A stretch of DNA of 64,000 nt from Dermanyssus gallinae (GCA_003439945.1 QVRM01001071.1:1-64000); one strand, 5' to 3'; counted from the stretch's first letter, positions 28,472 to 41,115 are shown. A program made the numbers and translations. Notes: generated by a model from the letters alone, not told the origin.

Positions 28472-30818
28472 TTAAGACAAATTAAGTATCTAGTAGGATT
28501 CGATTCTGTACGTGACGATTACGGTGCTAGACATGCCAGACAGTCATTGGGCGAAATTTTGTGTATCTACCAAAATAGGAAGTGAGTAGTATTGGTATGT
28601 GTATATATGTATACATATTCCCGAGACGGAAAAAGAAATTTAAGAATTATTTTCGCGTATACACTACAATAGCGATGAAAGCGATAAAAAGTACAACCTG
28701 GCAAACAACCGGATTTTTTCAGTTCAATTCGAATTCTCCTTTATTGAGTCTTTATTGCGAGACGATACAAATACAACAAATGTTGCATTCGGTTTTCGAC
28801 GATATAATCCACAACATCAACTACCTAGATAATTGTTGAGAGCACAGAACATCCACAGTTGCCTTAGCTATTATGCAGTCGTTGTCATAATTGTTTGTCT
28901 GTCAAGCAATTCATTTCTCAGATTACACGCGAAGAAAACACATCGTTTACACGATCCGTTCTTGCAATATGCAACAAGGATACTGTCTTAATGTAAGGTT
29001 GTTAGTACGCACGTTAAAATACTTTGATTAACGCTTTTTTATATATGTATATAAGACCGTTTCGTGAATTCCGAGCCACACATCGTAAAAAATGTGACTA
29101 AGCACGCTCAATTGATTCGACATATGTACTAAGATATGGCTGCCAAAATTTGCAACAATACCTTAATTTCGATATGACTAGGCCATTACACAGCTTCAAA
29201 TAAAAATTGGAATTTTTACGATTGAGCAACATGTATAGTGTTGCAAGTGAGACTAGAAGATTGCATTATCTAAGTTATATGTAAATTAAAGTTCAGTTAG
29301 GGCGTAAACGGGACTCCGAGATCTCGCATATTGTCTACAATAGTATTTAAAGCATCAACGATGTTTCTCCTTCGGGTATATCATTCAGCATTTTGGTACA
29401 CTATTTTGATATAGCATTGAGGGCACTCAAAGTAACGTATGTCATCATTTCTGTAATTTGAAATCTTCAACATATTATATATGAGCGATGATATGTGGAA
29501 TAAACTTATGTTTATCTAGCATGTATTTACAGAATTAAAAAGTCTACTAGTCATTCAAAAAATATCTACAATTGACTTAGCGCCTTTTCTATGTACATGC
29601 GTGACTACTGACGGTTCAAAAGAATCAGGAACAAATTTCGTATGATCGGTATGATTTACAGCATATTAAAATTAAATTAATTATATGAAAATTTAAAACA
29701 TATTTTGAATTCTTAAATATTCTGGGTCTAGTGCTCGCCTTGTGGGGCTTAGATTTATTTCTTAAGTTTGGATCGCTTTTCATCGTTATTATTTGACTTC
29801 CCGCTGCGCTCAGGTGTACACTTGTTGATGATCAGATGGATTTGATTTAGAAGGGCATTTTATATGGTGTCAACAGTGTCAGAGTTTAAGAACAACTACC
29901 TTCAAAAAATATAAGCCGAATTTCCTTCAACCATATCATAGTCGCTATTTCTAGCAATGAAATTGTCCCTTATCTTCAGTATGAAAAAACGGTAACGGAA
30001 ATTGCAATTATAGTCAGAAAACATTATGGTCAGGAATGGGGGAATACAATACAACTTTGGCTTATTTACACCAGCGTTATTACACAGTTCAAATTTTTAC
30101 ACAAGTTTACACATTTGCACCAATTCATATATTTCCACGTGAGAACATTTACATATATGGATAATCGAAAGACTGCTTATGTTATCAGCAGGGCCGCTTC
30201 TTTCGGGTAGATCACTTAGGATATTAATAAAATTATAACTATCAGTAATGTGTTGAACAACTGTGTAGAAACGCATTATCAAGGTAAACTACTAGGTGAA
30301 TTATATATATATATATATAAATTGGTTTAATAGTATCAAAGTTGATTGCCTTTGATTTCAAGGGATTGGATCTACCACCTGGTGCAGCACGATAGAAACA
30401 CATGATTTCATAAAAAATGCTTCAATTGTCTCTGAATCCGGAAGAGCAATCGTTGACCTAAAACTACCAAACATTGAAGGATGACATTAATGGGTGTGTA
30501 ACTAAAAATCAGTGAGAATTGCGCTAATCCGAGATTGAAAATTTCGTTCAAGGAAATATCGTTATCACATAATTTAACCATATCTACTTTATGAACTAGT
30601 TTTCGCAAAAGAAACAAAGGGTAAGATGGCGGCTAATTAGCTAAAAATATGTGCCCAAATGCAATAATATAATTTCCAGTCGGTACAAGGGCATTAGGCT
30701 GAACATTTTATATAATTCATAGAATGCCGATAATTTTACTGCTGTGTGCACGAAGCCAAGCGTGATAGTCTTGGGGCATACATATACTCGTCAATTATAC
30801 TAACGAGCAATATGTCTA
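28466..30818. other. AT-rich unassigned DNA
   Basis: Very AT-rich with no frame longer than about 85 codons and no transposon motifs. A short TA run lies at 30,302-30,319. I see nothing else here. Confidence 0.5.
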
Positions 30819-31066
30819 ACTCGTTATGCAACCCTAGTTAAGATATATTACTCGTTATGAAAACCTAGTTAAGATATAATACTCGCTATGAAAACCTAGT
30901 TGAGATATAATACTCGGTATGAAAACCTAGTTGAGATATAATACTCGTTATGAAAACCTAGTTAAGATATAAAACTCGTTATGAAAACCTAGTTGAAATA
31001 TAATACTCGTTATAAAAACCTAGTTGAGATATAATACTCGTTATGAAAACCTAGTTGAGATATAAC
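30819..31066. repeat. 31-bp tandem repeat, about 8 copies
   Basis: The unit is ACTCGTTATGAAAACCTAGT followed by TGAGATATAAT (31 bp). Eight contiguous copies differ from each other at one to four positions. There are no spacers between copies, so it is a minisatellite and not a CRISPR-like array. Confidence 0.9.
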
Positions 31067-31206
31067 TAACGGCTGACACACCCAGTTCAATAACTCTGCC
31101 AGAAACGCTAGTAATGCTAACGGGTCTGTGAGAAGTGTTTATATCCGGGCAAAACCTATGACAACCCGAGCCCCTGCCCTATGGAGCTAGCATACAGTTC
31201 GTTTCC

Positions 31207-31440
31207 ATGGAGGTGTATGCACTTGTCCAGTACGCTCAATACCAGCGGCCAAAGCAGCTCGTCGCAGCTTTGGCCGCTGGTATCATGGCAACCAAGCGGC
31301 CGGTAGCAAACGGCGATGCAGATCAGGCTGGCAAGTCTATATCACAAACAGCTTTAAACGACGGTGGTCGTCGTCATCATGATCATGTTTCCTCCTTCTC
31401 TTCCCGCTATCGTCCGCTGTTCGAATCCTGCTTCGCCTGA
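31207..31440 (+). CDS. Hypothetical 77-codon open frame
   Basis: This is an open frame in a GC-richer island, starting at an ATG in good context (TTTCCATGG). The product is Ala/Arg/His-rich, with no signal peptide, membrane segment or domain that I recognise. A 17-bp perfect inverted repeat lies inside it (31,239-31,283). It could be the first exon of a host gene or chance. No splice donor or partner exon could be demonstrated. Confidence 0.2.
   Translation: MEVYALVQYAQYQRPKQLVAALAAGIMATKRPVANGDADQAGKSISQTALNDGGRRHHDHVSSFSSRYRPLFESCFA
31239..31283. repeat. 17-bp perfect hairpin, 11-nt loop
   Basis: ATACCAGCGGCCAAAGC (31,239-31,255) is the exact reverse complement of 31,267-31,283. The stem is GC-rich, so it would be stable as RNA or extruded DNA. 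The loop is AGCTCGTCGCA. Confidence 0.85.
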
Positions 31441-32817
31441 ATCGCGAGCGAGCGAAGCACGGAACGTGCCCGGCAAGGCACGTTGAAGGCCATGCAGCCA
31501 CGCATGCGTCACTGCTGTGCCGTGCTGATGAACGCGAATCCGTTGTTCACAGGTCGCTTATCGTCTCCGAGAGCGCAGGAGGGCGTTGGAGACGGTTGAC
31601 CTTGACTGCCACCAAATCTACCTCACGCTTACTTCAACTAGAATATCTCGCTCGCTCGCCCGCCCCCTCCGCTCCTCCCGCCCACCTCGATTCCTCCGCT
31701 TGGTCGCTGGCAAGCTCTGCTGACTTTAACGCACGTTCGTTGCTGCACCCCACCGTCGAGCGCCGTCGAACCGTTGTTCCCCTAAAAACCAATTGCTGCC
31801 TAGCGGGGCTACCCCCCCCCCTATCTCTCTATCTCCCCTGCTGTTTCTTTTCTGTTACCCCCTGCTTCGTCTCGAACACACAGGCACGCTTACTTTTCTT
31901 ATACGCTTTTCATATGGTCCTTCCAATTCCCTTAGTTTTTTTTCTTCCAGTTTGCCTCGGATAACCGCGTTTGCCCTTAGCTCTTGTTTCAGTGCCGAAA
32001 ACTTTCTCGCTTCCTTAGGTTTCGCTTTTTGCCACTTTGTCGCTCTGTTCCGTTGCTCTATGTATGTGTTGTCTTGAAAGGGTTCCTCTCTTCAAACGTT
32101 TATCTGCTTACCACTTGTTTAGTTTGTTGTGTGGGTTTGATGTAACTTAAGCGATCCTAAAGCTGTGCATCAGCGTCACAAACAGCACATAACGCTAACT
32201 GATGATTTACTTGATAAGGGTTGCCATTAGAAGTCGGCCAGTAGATTTTCTGTAATTTTTTGGGCTCTGTTGCATACTACGATTTGTTGCGTGCCAATAA
32301 ATTGGACATTCCTGCATCCCCAGTGAGTATCCCTTTGTCAGCAGAAATTGTTCAAAACGGCCAGCTGCTGCGTACTTATTACAATCTAGCAGCAAAAGCA
32401 CTGAGCAAGCCTATTAGCTTTATTGTCCCTTGAACTATTCTGCCTGACTTTTATGACATAAAACTGGTACATAAGGTACATCGCGGGCAGTCCAGCTGAT
32501 AACGGCGTAATTTGAAGTTTGGAAGCTTTTTGAAGAGCAATGATTGTAAAATATGAACACTGCTGCACCTTTCCGGTACAATCTGGAGTTTTTGCACAGG
32601 CCACACCTTCGTGAAGCTTACGTTCGCTTGCGTCAAAGCCTACTTCTGAATTTTTAGCAGCCTCACTGACCCTTTTGAGAACCAAAAAAATGTATAAACT
32701 TGCGGCCGGGACAAAATGCACTATTAATAGCGGAATTTGCGGATCAAAATAGTTGGTGTGCATTTGTTTTTTTTCTACATCAAACGAGCTTTTTGATCTG
32801 CTACGAACATATATATA

Positions 32818-32860
<43 letters not shown>

Positions 32861-34373
32861 TACAACAGGATTGGGAAAGCAAAAACAAAAGCACGAGGAA
32901 CTAGTTGTAAATTGCTCTAGGTTCTACTTGTCGGGAGAAGCTGCTTTCTAACCAAAACGATAGCTCTTGACATAAAGAAGTAAGTTGTCTCGAGTTCTGT
33001 CTCATGTGATCGATTGTGTTTAAGACTAAGAAACTCCTACAAGCGCATAATTTGAGCAAACCTTTAGTTAGTAGGTTGGAACTGACATAAAAGTGGAACA
33101 GATATGCTGAGGTGTAAGATGCTCGCCGTTCTGCACATACTTTCTTGTTAAACGTGAAAGCCTGTGAACAAGTATTGAATCGGCAAAACATAAACCCAAA
33201 AATCGATAGACACACCGTATGCGCCACACATGCCGCGCATGTAGGTGCGTTTGCATATAAGCATTCCGAAGGGAAAATCAATATTAGGTGGTTTTCAGAG
33301 TAAACATCGATATACATTTTGTATATATAAATATATATATGTGGGTCAAATCTCGACTCGACTGCCGTAGCGCACGGACGTGTTTGTGTGTGGTTCGTGA
33401 TAAAGGATGGCGGACAGTGGGAGTCTGCCGCCTCCGCGGCAAACGCAACCACTACCTCCAGACAGCTCAGGCAAGCACCAAGTCCCAGACTACTCACCCG
33501 CGACAACTCTTCGAGTGAGAAATTTCCCACTTTATGCTTTCGAATATCTAGCATAGCAGACGGCAATTTAACGACACCACGTGCGGCAATCTGAACGTCG
33601 TTACGTGCAGATTCGAACCGCCGCCACGTACAACAATTCGAACACCGACCGCTGCGTACAGCAACTCGAACGGCGCCACGTGCGCGGCAACTCAAGAGCG
33701 GAAGCGCGCCGAAAATTTAAACGTTGCAAAACGACTTCAAGCCGACACAATAGCCCGGGCGGGTAATACTTATACGCACACTAGCTGATTAACGGACGGC
33801 AGTATCCGAGCGCAATCCGCCCACTCCCTCACTCCCCTTGTTACCAACCACCTGACTACGCTTCTGCGAATGTCTAAAGCAGTTTGGACTATGAGCTTAA
33901 AGATACGCGAAATCTGCCGTAGAGCGCTTGACGGCAATAATAATAATAATAATAATAATAATTACTATCTACATTAACTCGGTCGTTAGATGAGCATGAG
34001 ACTTGTGAATGGTCAAGGTCAATCGTTGTCACTAATGGTAGGGGTATATCCCCCGCTGCCCACGGAAAAAGTCGTGTTATTAGCGATGGCCCTTAAGCCC
34101 ACTGACGTGATTACTTCTGCTTGTACGACCATTGGGGCGAGCGCGAACAAGACAAGGCAGAGAAAAACCGGAGTTCCAATGAAATTTGCATATGCCTCTA
34201 AACACTAATAAATGTTTAGAGTTGACTGAGTGCAGGGATAACGACCGCTGGCGTAAAGAAAGAGAAAAGCAATGTCGAGATTGTAATGAGCTCATATGGC
34301 CTTACATTATGGAATTTGTGTGTTGCTTAGGACGGACACCTCGATCTAGATTCCATCCTAATGCGTACATCGG

Positions 34374-34376
<3 letters not shown>
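31441..34376. other. Unassigned DNA with two long minus frames
   Basis: Minus-strand frames at 32,901-33,695 (264 codons, beginning with a non-ATG codon) and 32,386-32,865 lie either side of a TA tract (32,825-32,857). Parts are hydrophobic and Cys/Leu-rich, and GTAGAA and TAG-type boundaries could be splice sites, but no family could be assigned. An (AAT)n run lies near 33,938-33,962. A short TA run lies at about 33,323-33,340. Confidence 0.35.

Positions 34377-34436
<60 letters not shown>
34377..34436. repeat. (TA)n microsatellite
   Basis: A pure run of 60 bases followed by two TACA-interrupted units. Confidence 0.95.
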
Positions 34437-34442
<6 letters not shown>

Positions 34443-34919
34443 TACATATATATAATGTTGAATATCCACAAAATTACCGCCCGTCGGTAAGTGTCCGAAT
34501 TAACCTTCACGCGGTCGCAGAATACTCCGGATTGCTTCAGAGGGTGATTACAGGAGACGAGGTACTTATAGGTCACGACATTGGCACTAAAGCCCAATTC
34601 TTCCAGTGGAGCTTCTAAGGAGGGAGAGAAGACTAGAAAAAACAGACGGAGCAGGTTTAATACCAATGTTCTATTGACTATTTTTGTTACTATAAAAGAA
34701 TCATCTTCCACCAGTTTTGTCACCTGGTTCCACGGTCAATAGATAATACTATCACAATATTTTAGCGCGGGAACGTCCGACTTGAGAGGCTTGAACTCTG
34801 GGCAAACAATTCTTCAATCATCCATCATAACTACGCGCAGGCAAAATTGCCCAATCGAACCTTGCTATCTTGCGTAATCTGGGTAAACTCACTTGCAGCC
34901 TTGCGTTGTCTTAATGAAG

Positions 34920-35780
34920 GCTATTGCCCTTTCAATTCAGAAGATCGTGTCTCTCCGTTTGAAGGGCGGCAAAAACTCTGTAGTGCACAGTAAGGATTCG
35001 TGTTCATTGTTTGGCCAATAGGAAAAAACTCGTAGTGGAAGATACCGTAAGACCCGTAGCTACGACGACGTCCAAATACCCGGCAGTTTTCGTGACCAAG
35101 ATAGGGTGGCCCACAAAGAGTATGTTGGCTCCCCGTGTCACCTTCCGGCTCGTTAGGGAAGTTGCCTCTGTCTTCTGGGGGACAAGCTGCATATGTTGCG
35201 GGGCCATGCATACCCGTATGTAGGCTAGCGCCGCGTAGGCAAGCCCTTCTAAAGTTGTCTCTCGAAGAGCCGTGGCGAGGAGCGTGAGGTTGTCGGTCTA
35301 CAGTCTCCACGCCTTTAGGGAACTCTAGCCGCAGGACTCCATCGTAGGCCAGATTCCACAGAACGGTCATGAACAGAGCCTAACGGCACGCCGATTATTA
35401 CACTGTGTACTTTGCCTTGTTATGAACGTCATGTCATCCTAATAAGCAGGAATTATTTGCCGGAGGTAAGGCCAGATGCCCCTATGCTCCAGCGTCGTCA
35501 TAATCACCCTTCTTAAGAAATTAAAAGCGTTATTAGAATCAAGGAGAATGAGAATAACAAAGTATTATGCCTTAAGATCTTGTGAGTTCATCATGCAAGT
35601 AGGGGACTGTTTGTCAGACCATGCATCTTCTGAAGTGCTGCAAGTGCTCCTACTTGGGTCCACTGTTGGGCAAAATACTTGCTCTCGACGTTCACAAACA
35701 GCTTTACTGTCTCTGTTCTACCAACAAAATGTACAATGAGGACCTTAAACAAATACCGTTTGTAGGAAGCAATTGCTTAA
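34920..35780 (-). pseudogene. R1-like non-LTR reverse transcriptase remnant
   Basis: Translating the minus strand across frames gives, in order, a motif A segment (LILLDSNNAFNFLRR, near 35,560), a linker (HRGIWPYLRQIIPAY), motif B (GVPLGSV), then TVLWNLAYDGVLRLEFPKGV. The catalytic box is degraded to a DNLTLLATAL segment, and a KTEATSLTSRK segment follows. The order and the LWNxxYDxVL motif are typical of R1-clade and related arthropod elements. At least three frameshifts or stops are present, and the first catalytic aspartate context is lost. No endonuclease part is recognisable here. A second R1-like remnant on the same strand (45.2-47.1 kb) could be part of the same family. Confidence 0.7.
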
Positions 35781-37019
35781 GTGATAAGGAGTGCTCGCGA
35801 GCGTCAGTGTAGTATGCTAGTTCGTGCCGGCGGACTCAATCTGAGGCAGTCCTATCCGCCAGAGGGTATCGTACGTTGCCTAGCACGGTTTGAAAAATTG
35901 TCGGAACACTATGCTGAAATTTGATTCATATATATATATATATATATATATATACTAAATAAAACTAACAATTATTACTGAAGTTATGGAGAAATGTCTT
36001 GTTTAGGAGTAAGAGTAAAAATGATTATCTCTTATACTGATGTGGATGGTCGGACATTATCTTAACCTTATAAAAGGAGCCATCATTAGTGAACAAGTTG
36101 TTCGGTAAGGAAACCAGATATACGGTTGTGTTCAACAGCACTCATGTTGGCTACAATAAGGCAAGAAGACACACTGCTGCACGGCATTGAAGGAAGTGTA
36201 TTTGACAGTGAAAACATTGCCGTCAAGAATTTTCCACAGGGAATAGTCTAACGAATTCAAAACTGTACTCGGTGGCCATTCTTCCTATGTGATAAACCCC
36301 GGTGCGTGAGCCCCGAGCCAGGCCTGGGGCAAAACCTGTTAAAACGTAGACCCTTTTCTTCGTGTTCCAAATGTTCCGAAATGTTTTCTGTTCCAGGCCA
36401 TCATGATGGCTATTTAAATTCTCCGGCGATATTTGGCCTCGCTAATGTTGTCTCTATGACGATTAAAAACGCGCACCATGTCCCCATCATTTGTGCTCGT
36501 TAAATCTAACAACGTTTTGCTTCAGATTCTTCTCCAGTCAGACTTGTACTTTTCGGATATTTTGTCGGATAGTTGCAGTTGGTTTTTGTTCGCTGCCGTG
36601 CCGCACAGCCAGAGCCTGCATCCTTGTATCGTTTAACAGTGATGTTCGACTTTTTGTAGATTTAGCTGCTATAGCTGATTACTTAACTGGTCCGCCACAT
36701 AAAGCGCTACCACACTATAATACAGTACAAGATTTGGTATATTGACGCTATATATATATATATATATATATATAGTTCCGCAGTGCTAACGTTTTCGTAA
36801 ACTAATAGTTAAAATTAGTTTATTAGTATACACATTTACACGCATAGTAGTTTTCACATGTATACAAATTTACACACCGAGTTAACATGTTTACACAAAC
36901 GGTTCAAATGTTTCGGCAAGTTTACACAAGTGCGCCAAGTCATATATTTTAACATGTATATATGTATGCAGTGACATGTTTGCCGTAACACAACTTGTAT
37001 ATGCATCAGTAGTATATTA
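35781..37019. other. Unassigned AT-rich DNA
   Basis: TA tracts lie at 35,929-35,954 and 36,749-36,774. The frame at 36,306-36,503 (+) has no recognisable motif. Confidence 0.45.
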
Positions 37020-37960
37020 GTTTATGATCTAATACCATGCAGATCTGCCCCTGCGAATTCCCTCACAGACGGGACTGATCGAATTTCTCGAGGAACGGAG
37101 CCCCACTTGGACGGCTGACGATAGGCGAGAGACTGTTTAGTTTTGTTAAAAACGAAAAGCTTTACAAACTTGGTGATAATGCGACGATTAGGTCGGCCAC
37201 TACCACTGCGGTGAGTGGGATGTGTTGCCACGTTGCTTCATTTCCACGGTCTCTGGCAAAACGAAACCAATTGTCTCCGATCTGACTAGGTGAAGAAATG
37301 GAGCCTCTGCGTCAGATGGCCTGCTAAATATGGCTCTCAAAGCATCGTTTTGCATTAATCGAGAATCGACAGAGAACAATTTCAAACGCACTTTCCAATA
37401 TAGGAGTGCCGTAAGGGAGAACTGGCAGGAACAGAGCTTTGTCGGCCAAACGAAGGCCGTCCACGGGAACTCTAGTGAGCCGCCTGCAGTAGAGCTGCTG
37501 ATGCGATGACGAACTTAATGTAATTTTATTGCGCTTGCCAGCTCAAGCACTCATGCAACATAAGGCTGAGACATCTTATGGTCTCTGCTAGGACCAATCC
37601 TCTCTGACGCTGCTAGAAAGAGTTTCGTGTGCAGGTGCAGCATTCGCTGAGCTCGCAATACAATCACGTTTGAATTGCTGGTTATAATTACAGAACCAAA
37701 TCTATTGAAAATTTTGACGACTTTTTCCACTTGTGAGAGAAGATGAGAGGCAACTCCAAATTGACCTCGGAGCAAAACCTCGTATCCGACGCAAATGCAA
37801 TGGCGTGCCTAAGTTCTCTCTCTCTGGATCTTCAAGATAAAAAAAAATATAGTAAAGTAATGAACAGTAAAAGTATAATATGGAAAACAACAGTAACAGA
37901 GCCCAGAACCCTAAGTGGTGTCGATGTCTACGGATCTCCATGAAGGCTCGACCGACTTAA
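37020..37960 (-). pseudogene. Possible decayed reverse transcriptase remnant
   Basis: On the minus strand an AFASDTRF segment (near 37,780) resembles an RT catalytic box of the FADDT type with the first Asp replaced by Ser. About 100 codons downstream a LPVLPYGTPILE segment resembles the conserved PVLxYG motif after the RT palm. Between them lies a long open stretch (37,551-37,775). The assignment is weak, because the intermediate motifs are not clear. Confidence 0.3.
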
Positions 37961-39550
37961 CTCTCACCACCTGAATTCTTGCGAGTAGGTGGGAGAGGAA
38001 CCACTTAACTGAAGTCGTTGAACATTGTGTAACATTGAAAGGAGGAAAGAGTGATTGTGACGCTTGAAGACTGTGACAACGTCTAGATGTTCATATTTTG
38101 GTCATTTCTACTGAACCCACTACAGATATATACACAAATTGGGCGGGAGCCAACTCTGAAGATCGACCAAGGCGGAATCCAAATTGATGAGACAACAGAA
38201 AGTCCGTGGATTCCAAAGTATGTTCGACGCTTGATCAAGCCTTTTCGAATAATTTGGGTACATTTGGATGGAGAGTCAAAAGCAAAGTCTTGAAACGCAT
38301 GGGGAAAAGGTACGCGAAAAACCGATAATTACATTACATTTGTTAGGGGACAGCGAGGAATGGCACCGCCAATGTTTAAAGTCTGTCGGGTGGACGCCCA
38401 TAGTGCCAAAGCTCCAGTTCGCATTTTCTTTGATTCGAAGCCTGATGTTGATGACACAGATTCTTGGTGGCAGTAATTATAATAGTTAGAGAGAGATCGA
38501 TAGCAAAAGCGGATGACTCGCTGGTTTCTGTCTGTCTTGTCATCCATCTGACTGCAGTCTGGGTGAGTGTAGCAGCGGGAACCTCGGCGCTAAATGACGG
38601 CATCTGGCGTGATCATTCTCGTCATCGGGGGAGGGCTCAGACAATTATTGGCTCCGCCCAAATAACCGGTCTGGTCGTCATTCAAGTGCGCATTCAATAC
38701 CAACCATTGCATGAGCGAGTCACAGAGAAACTACTCAATAGCTCAACGTGATTGAATGCACATGTGAATAGGTTAAATGTATGAACGAACTGAATTGATG
38801 AGAATGAGAAAAAAAAATAATTCAATGTATCGACGAATAGATAATAAATGAATAGCTGATTATTAGCCGCCAAGCCTATATAGCTGACGCTCCTTCTATC
38901 GTCACCCCCGCCGTGTACAGTGATTCATCAATTTATTCACTCAGCCAACGTACCACCCCCCCCAAACCTACGCGTGCCTGTGTGTCTGTGGACGTATTTT
39001 GATCCGTTGTCCCGTCCTTGGCCTTTCCTTCGCACCGTCGCCGCCTGCATAGCAGATAACCGCAAAACAACCAAAACCAGGCATGCACTGTGACTGTGTG
39101 AGAAGCAACTTTTCCTGGCCACAGATATACACTACCATAATAATGACCGTCGTCGGATGACGTAGTTTTAGCTAGCTATTTAGTCAGGTGCACAGTTCGC
39201 TTCCTAACTGGTTAAAGCTAAATCATTAAAGTTAATCAAATGGGTCATTAGCGGCCCCAAGATCAGGGCCACCAGCCGGCTGCGGACGAAAAGATAGGTG
39301 CAAAGCTGACACCCCTGTAAATAGTGTTTGTTTTTAGCGGAAGCTGTTTGTCCTCGAAATTTGCCTGGCTTCTAAATGATCTGCGGAGTAGAGCCCAAAA
39401 AAACAATTTGCATGCAGTTGTCATGCCACGTTGCGTGCAGCAACTGCCAAAGATCCGGAGATACGGTAAGAGCGCCCTTTATATTTAACGCATAAACAAA
39501 CCTCAAGGCAGTTTGCATCGGTTATGTTATCTGTATGACATAACCATTTG

Positions 39551-39591
<41 letters not shown>

Positions 39592-40113
39592 AGAGTATGA
39601 CAGAAAATGTTGAAGGGCAATATATAGAATTGTAAAGCTTAGTAATTGCGGAGAAATTAAGATTTTTTCGGCGGGATGTTCAGGTTAGGTGCATGTAAAA
39701 TAAAATGACTGTATGACGACGTTAATTACCGCGGACGTATTGCGCGACAGCAATTACTCCGCAACCACAGCTCGCATTGCCATACGTTTCGTACCAAACT
39801 GATCGCCAAGAAATGTGCGTTGGCCTAAAAGTGTTAGTTTTGAGTGAACGTAAAAAATATTTTGAGGTATTTGGTGTAAAAGTTAATAAAATAACGTATT
39901 TTTTGTGAATTATGTTCTAAACGACTATGTCGCATCTTCTGGTCGGCACATTTTGTGCTCCTATTACGGGCAAATCACAGTGCCACACATTGTAGATATT
40001 TCACTCTCAACCGAAACAAAACTTCTCAGAGACCATGTTTTATTGGAAAAAGCATTTGCTTTAACGAGCTCTACAATTTCGTGTATCGCTCTTCAAAAAG
40101 TGCTGTCCCACCT

Positions 40114-40154
<41 letters not shown>

Positions 40155-40389
40155 ATATGCTTACATAAATTTGCTAATACAACTTAATAGTATGCTAAGC
40201 ACCTGGAATATTAACTGCGTTGCTCTGAGCTCGAATGCTAACCTATGCAAGTTTACCGCTGCAAATGCTGATCTCTTCCTAAACTCTAGCCAGTGCCGGT
40301 TTTCGTAAACGCCAGGAGTGTTTGAGTGCTGACCCGAGACGAGGCTAGACAAACACCGTAATCAAGGCAAAACACTTTGACAAGGCGAA
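37961..40389. other. Unassigned DNA with TA tracts
   Basis: TA microsatellites occur at 39,552-39,587 and 40,116-40,152. Short frames at 38,464-38,751 and 39,905-40,308 have no recognisable domain. No gene is supported. Confidence 0.45.
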
Positions 40390-41097
40390 CGACATGTTGG
40401 TAAATGATTGACGTGTTGGATTGTGGACTAGCCAGCATTGGAACAGCGTGTAAAATTGTGCATGATAAGCTGGGTTACCGGAAAGTGTGCACGTACTGCG
40501 CTCCGAGGAAGCTTAGCAAACCGCAAAATGAATGCGCGCGGGGCTTGAACTGCTTGAACATCTGTTCCTGTACCATGACGAGCCCGCTTTATTGGAGCAG
40601 ATCGTTACCGGTGACAAGACTTAGTGCCATCACTCCGAGTCAGGGTCGAACGGTGGCAGCATGCAATGAAGGCATGCGCTATTACATCTCCCTAAAAGGG
40701 AAAATTGCACTTATCGAATGCTGCAAGCATGAACACTGCGTAGCCTAAGCAACTCCCATTAAGCGCAACTGATCTAGATCTCTTGCTCACAGAGAGCGTG
40801 AGTTTGCGCCACAATAACGCGCGTCTACACGTTTCCAGAGTCAAAGAAAGTGTACTAGCTAAGTTCAAGCGGGAGCTGCTTTGAGTGTCAGCCCTACAGT
40901 CCGGACATGTCGCCTTGTGGCTTTTATTAGTCTGATTGCCAAAAATTTAAAGGCAGGCGGTGTAACTCGGACAATGGCTTTTGTTACAACCACAGGAATT
41001 CAGTGGGCAACGAATTTTTTGGCTTGTAAATGAATCCTTTGACTCGAGGGGCAGTTGTGCTCAGGCCTCTTGTGATTACTATTGAATAAAAACTTCA
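40390..41097 (+). pseudogene. Decayed mariner-type transposase
   Basis: Conceptual translation across frames gives the second half of a Tc1/mariner transposase: IGTACKIVHDKLGYRKV, then IVTGDKT followed by stop and CHH (first catalytic Asp at 40,613-40,615 kept), LRHNNARLHV (the second Asp of the usual HDNARxH motif is Asn at 40,813-40,815), and QPYSPDMSPCGF (the third Asp of PCDF is Gly). The frame ends with an IE-stop at 41,087-41,089. Two of three catalytic aspartates are lost, and stops and frameshifts are present. The N-terminal DNA-binding part and the 5' terminal repeat were not found. A 4-kb retrotransposon has inserted directly after the stop codon, and the remaining mariner 3' end would lie beyond 45,177. 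Confidence 0.8.
41086..41097. repeat. Target-site duplication, left copy
   Basis: ATAAAAACTTCA occurs here and again at 45,177-45,188, immediately flanking the inserted retrotransposon. Confidence 0.85.
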
Positions 41098-41103
41098 TTC
41101 TGC

Positions 41104-41115
41104 CAACATGGCGGC
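41104..41115 (+). promoter_or_regulatory. TISU / YY1 motif over the ORF1 start codon
   Basis: CAACATGGCGGC fits the TISU consensus SAASATGGCGGC at all positions, and the YY1 consensus AAnATGGCGGC. TISU elements are known to drive both transcription through YY1 and cap-proximal translation on very short leaders. Here the inferred 5' end of the element lies only 10 nt upstream of the ATG, which is the arrangement TISU serves. That it is the internal promoter of this element is inference. Confidence 0.65.

Noticed and set aside
30819..31066. CRISPR-like direct repeats
   Set aside because: Units are contiguous with no unique spacers, in a eukaryotic context. It is a minisatellite.
32386..33695. 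Pair of hydrophobic minus-strand frames, considered as exons of a gustatory-type chemoreceptor
   Set aside because: The likeness is limited to general hydrophobicity and a few residues. The starts are non-ATG and no signature motif is present.
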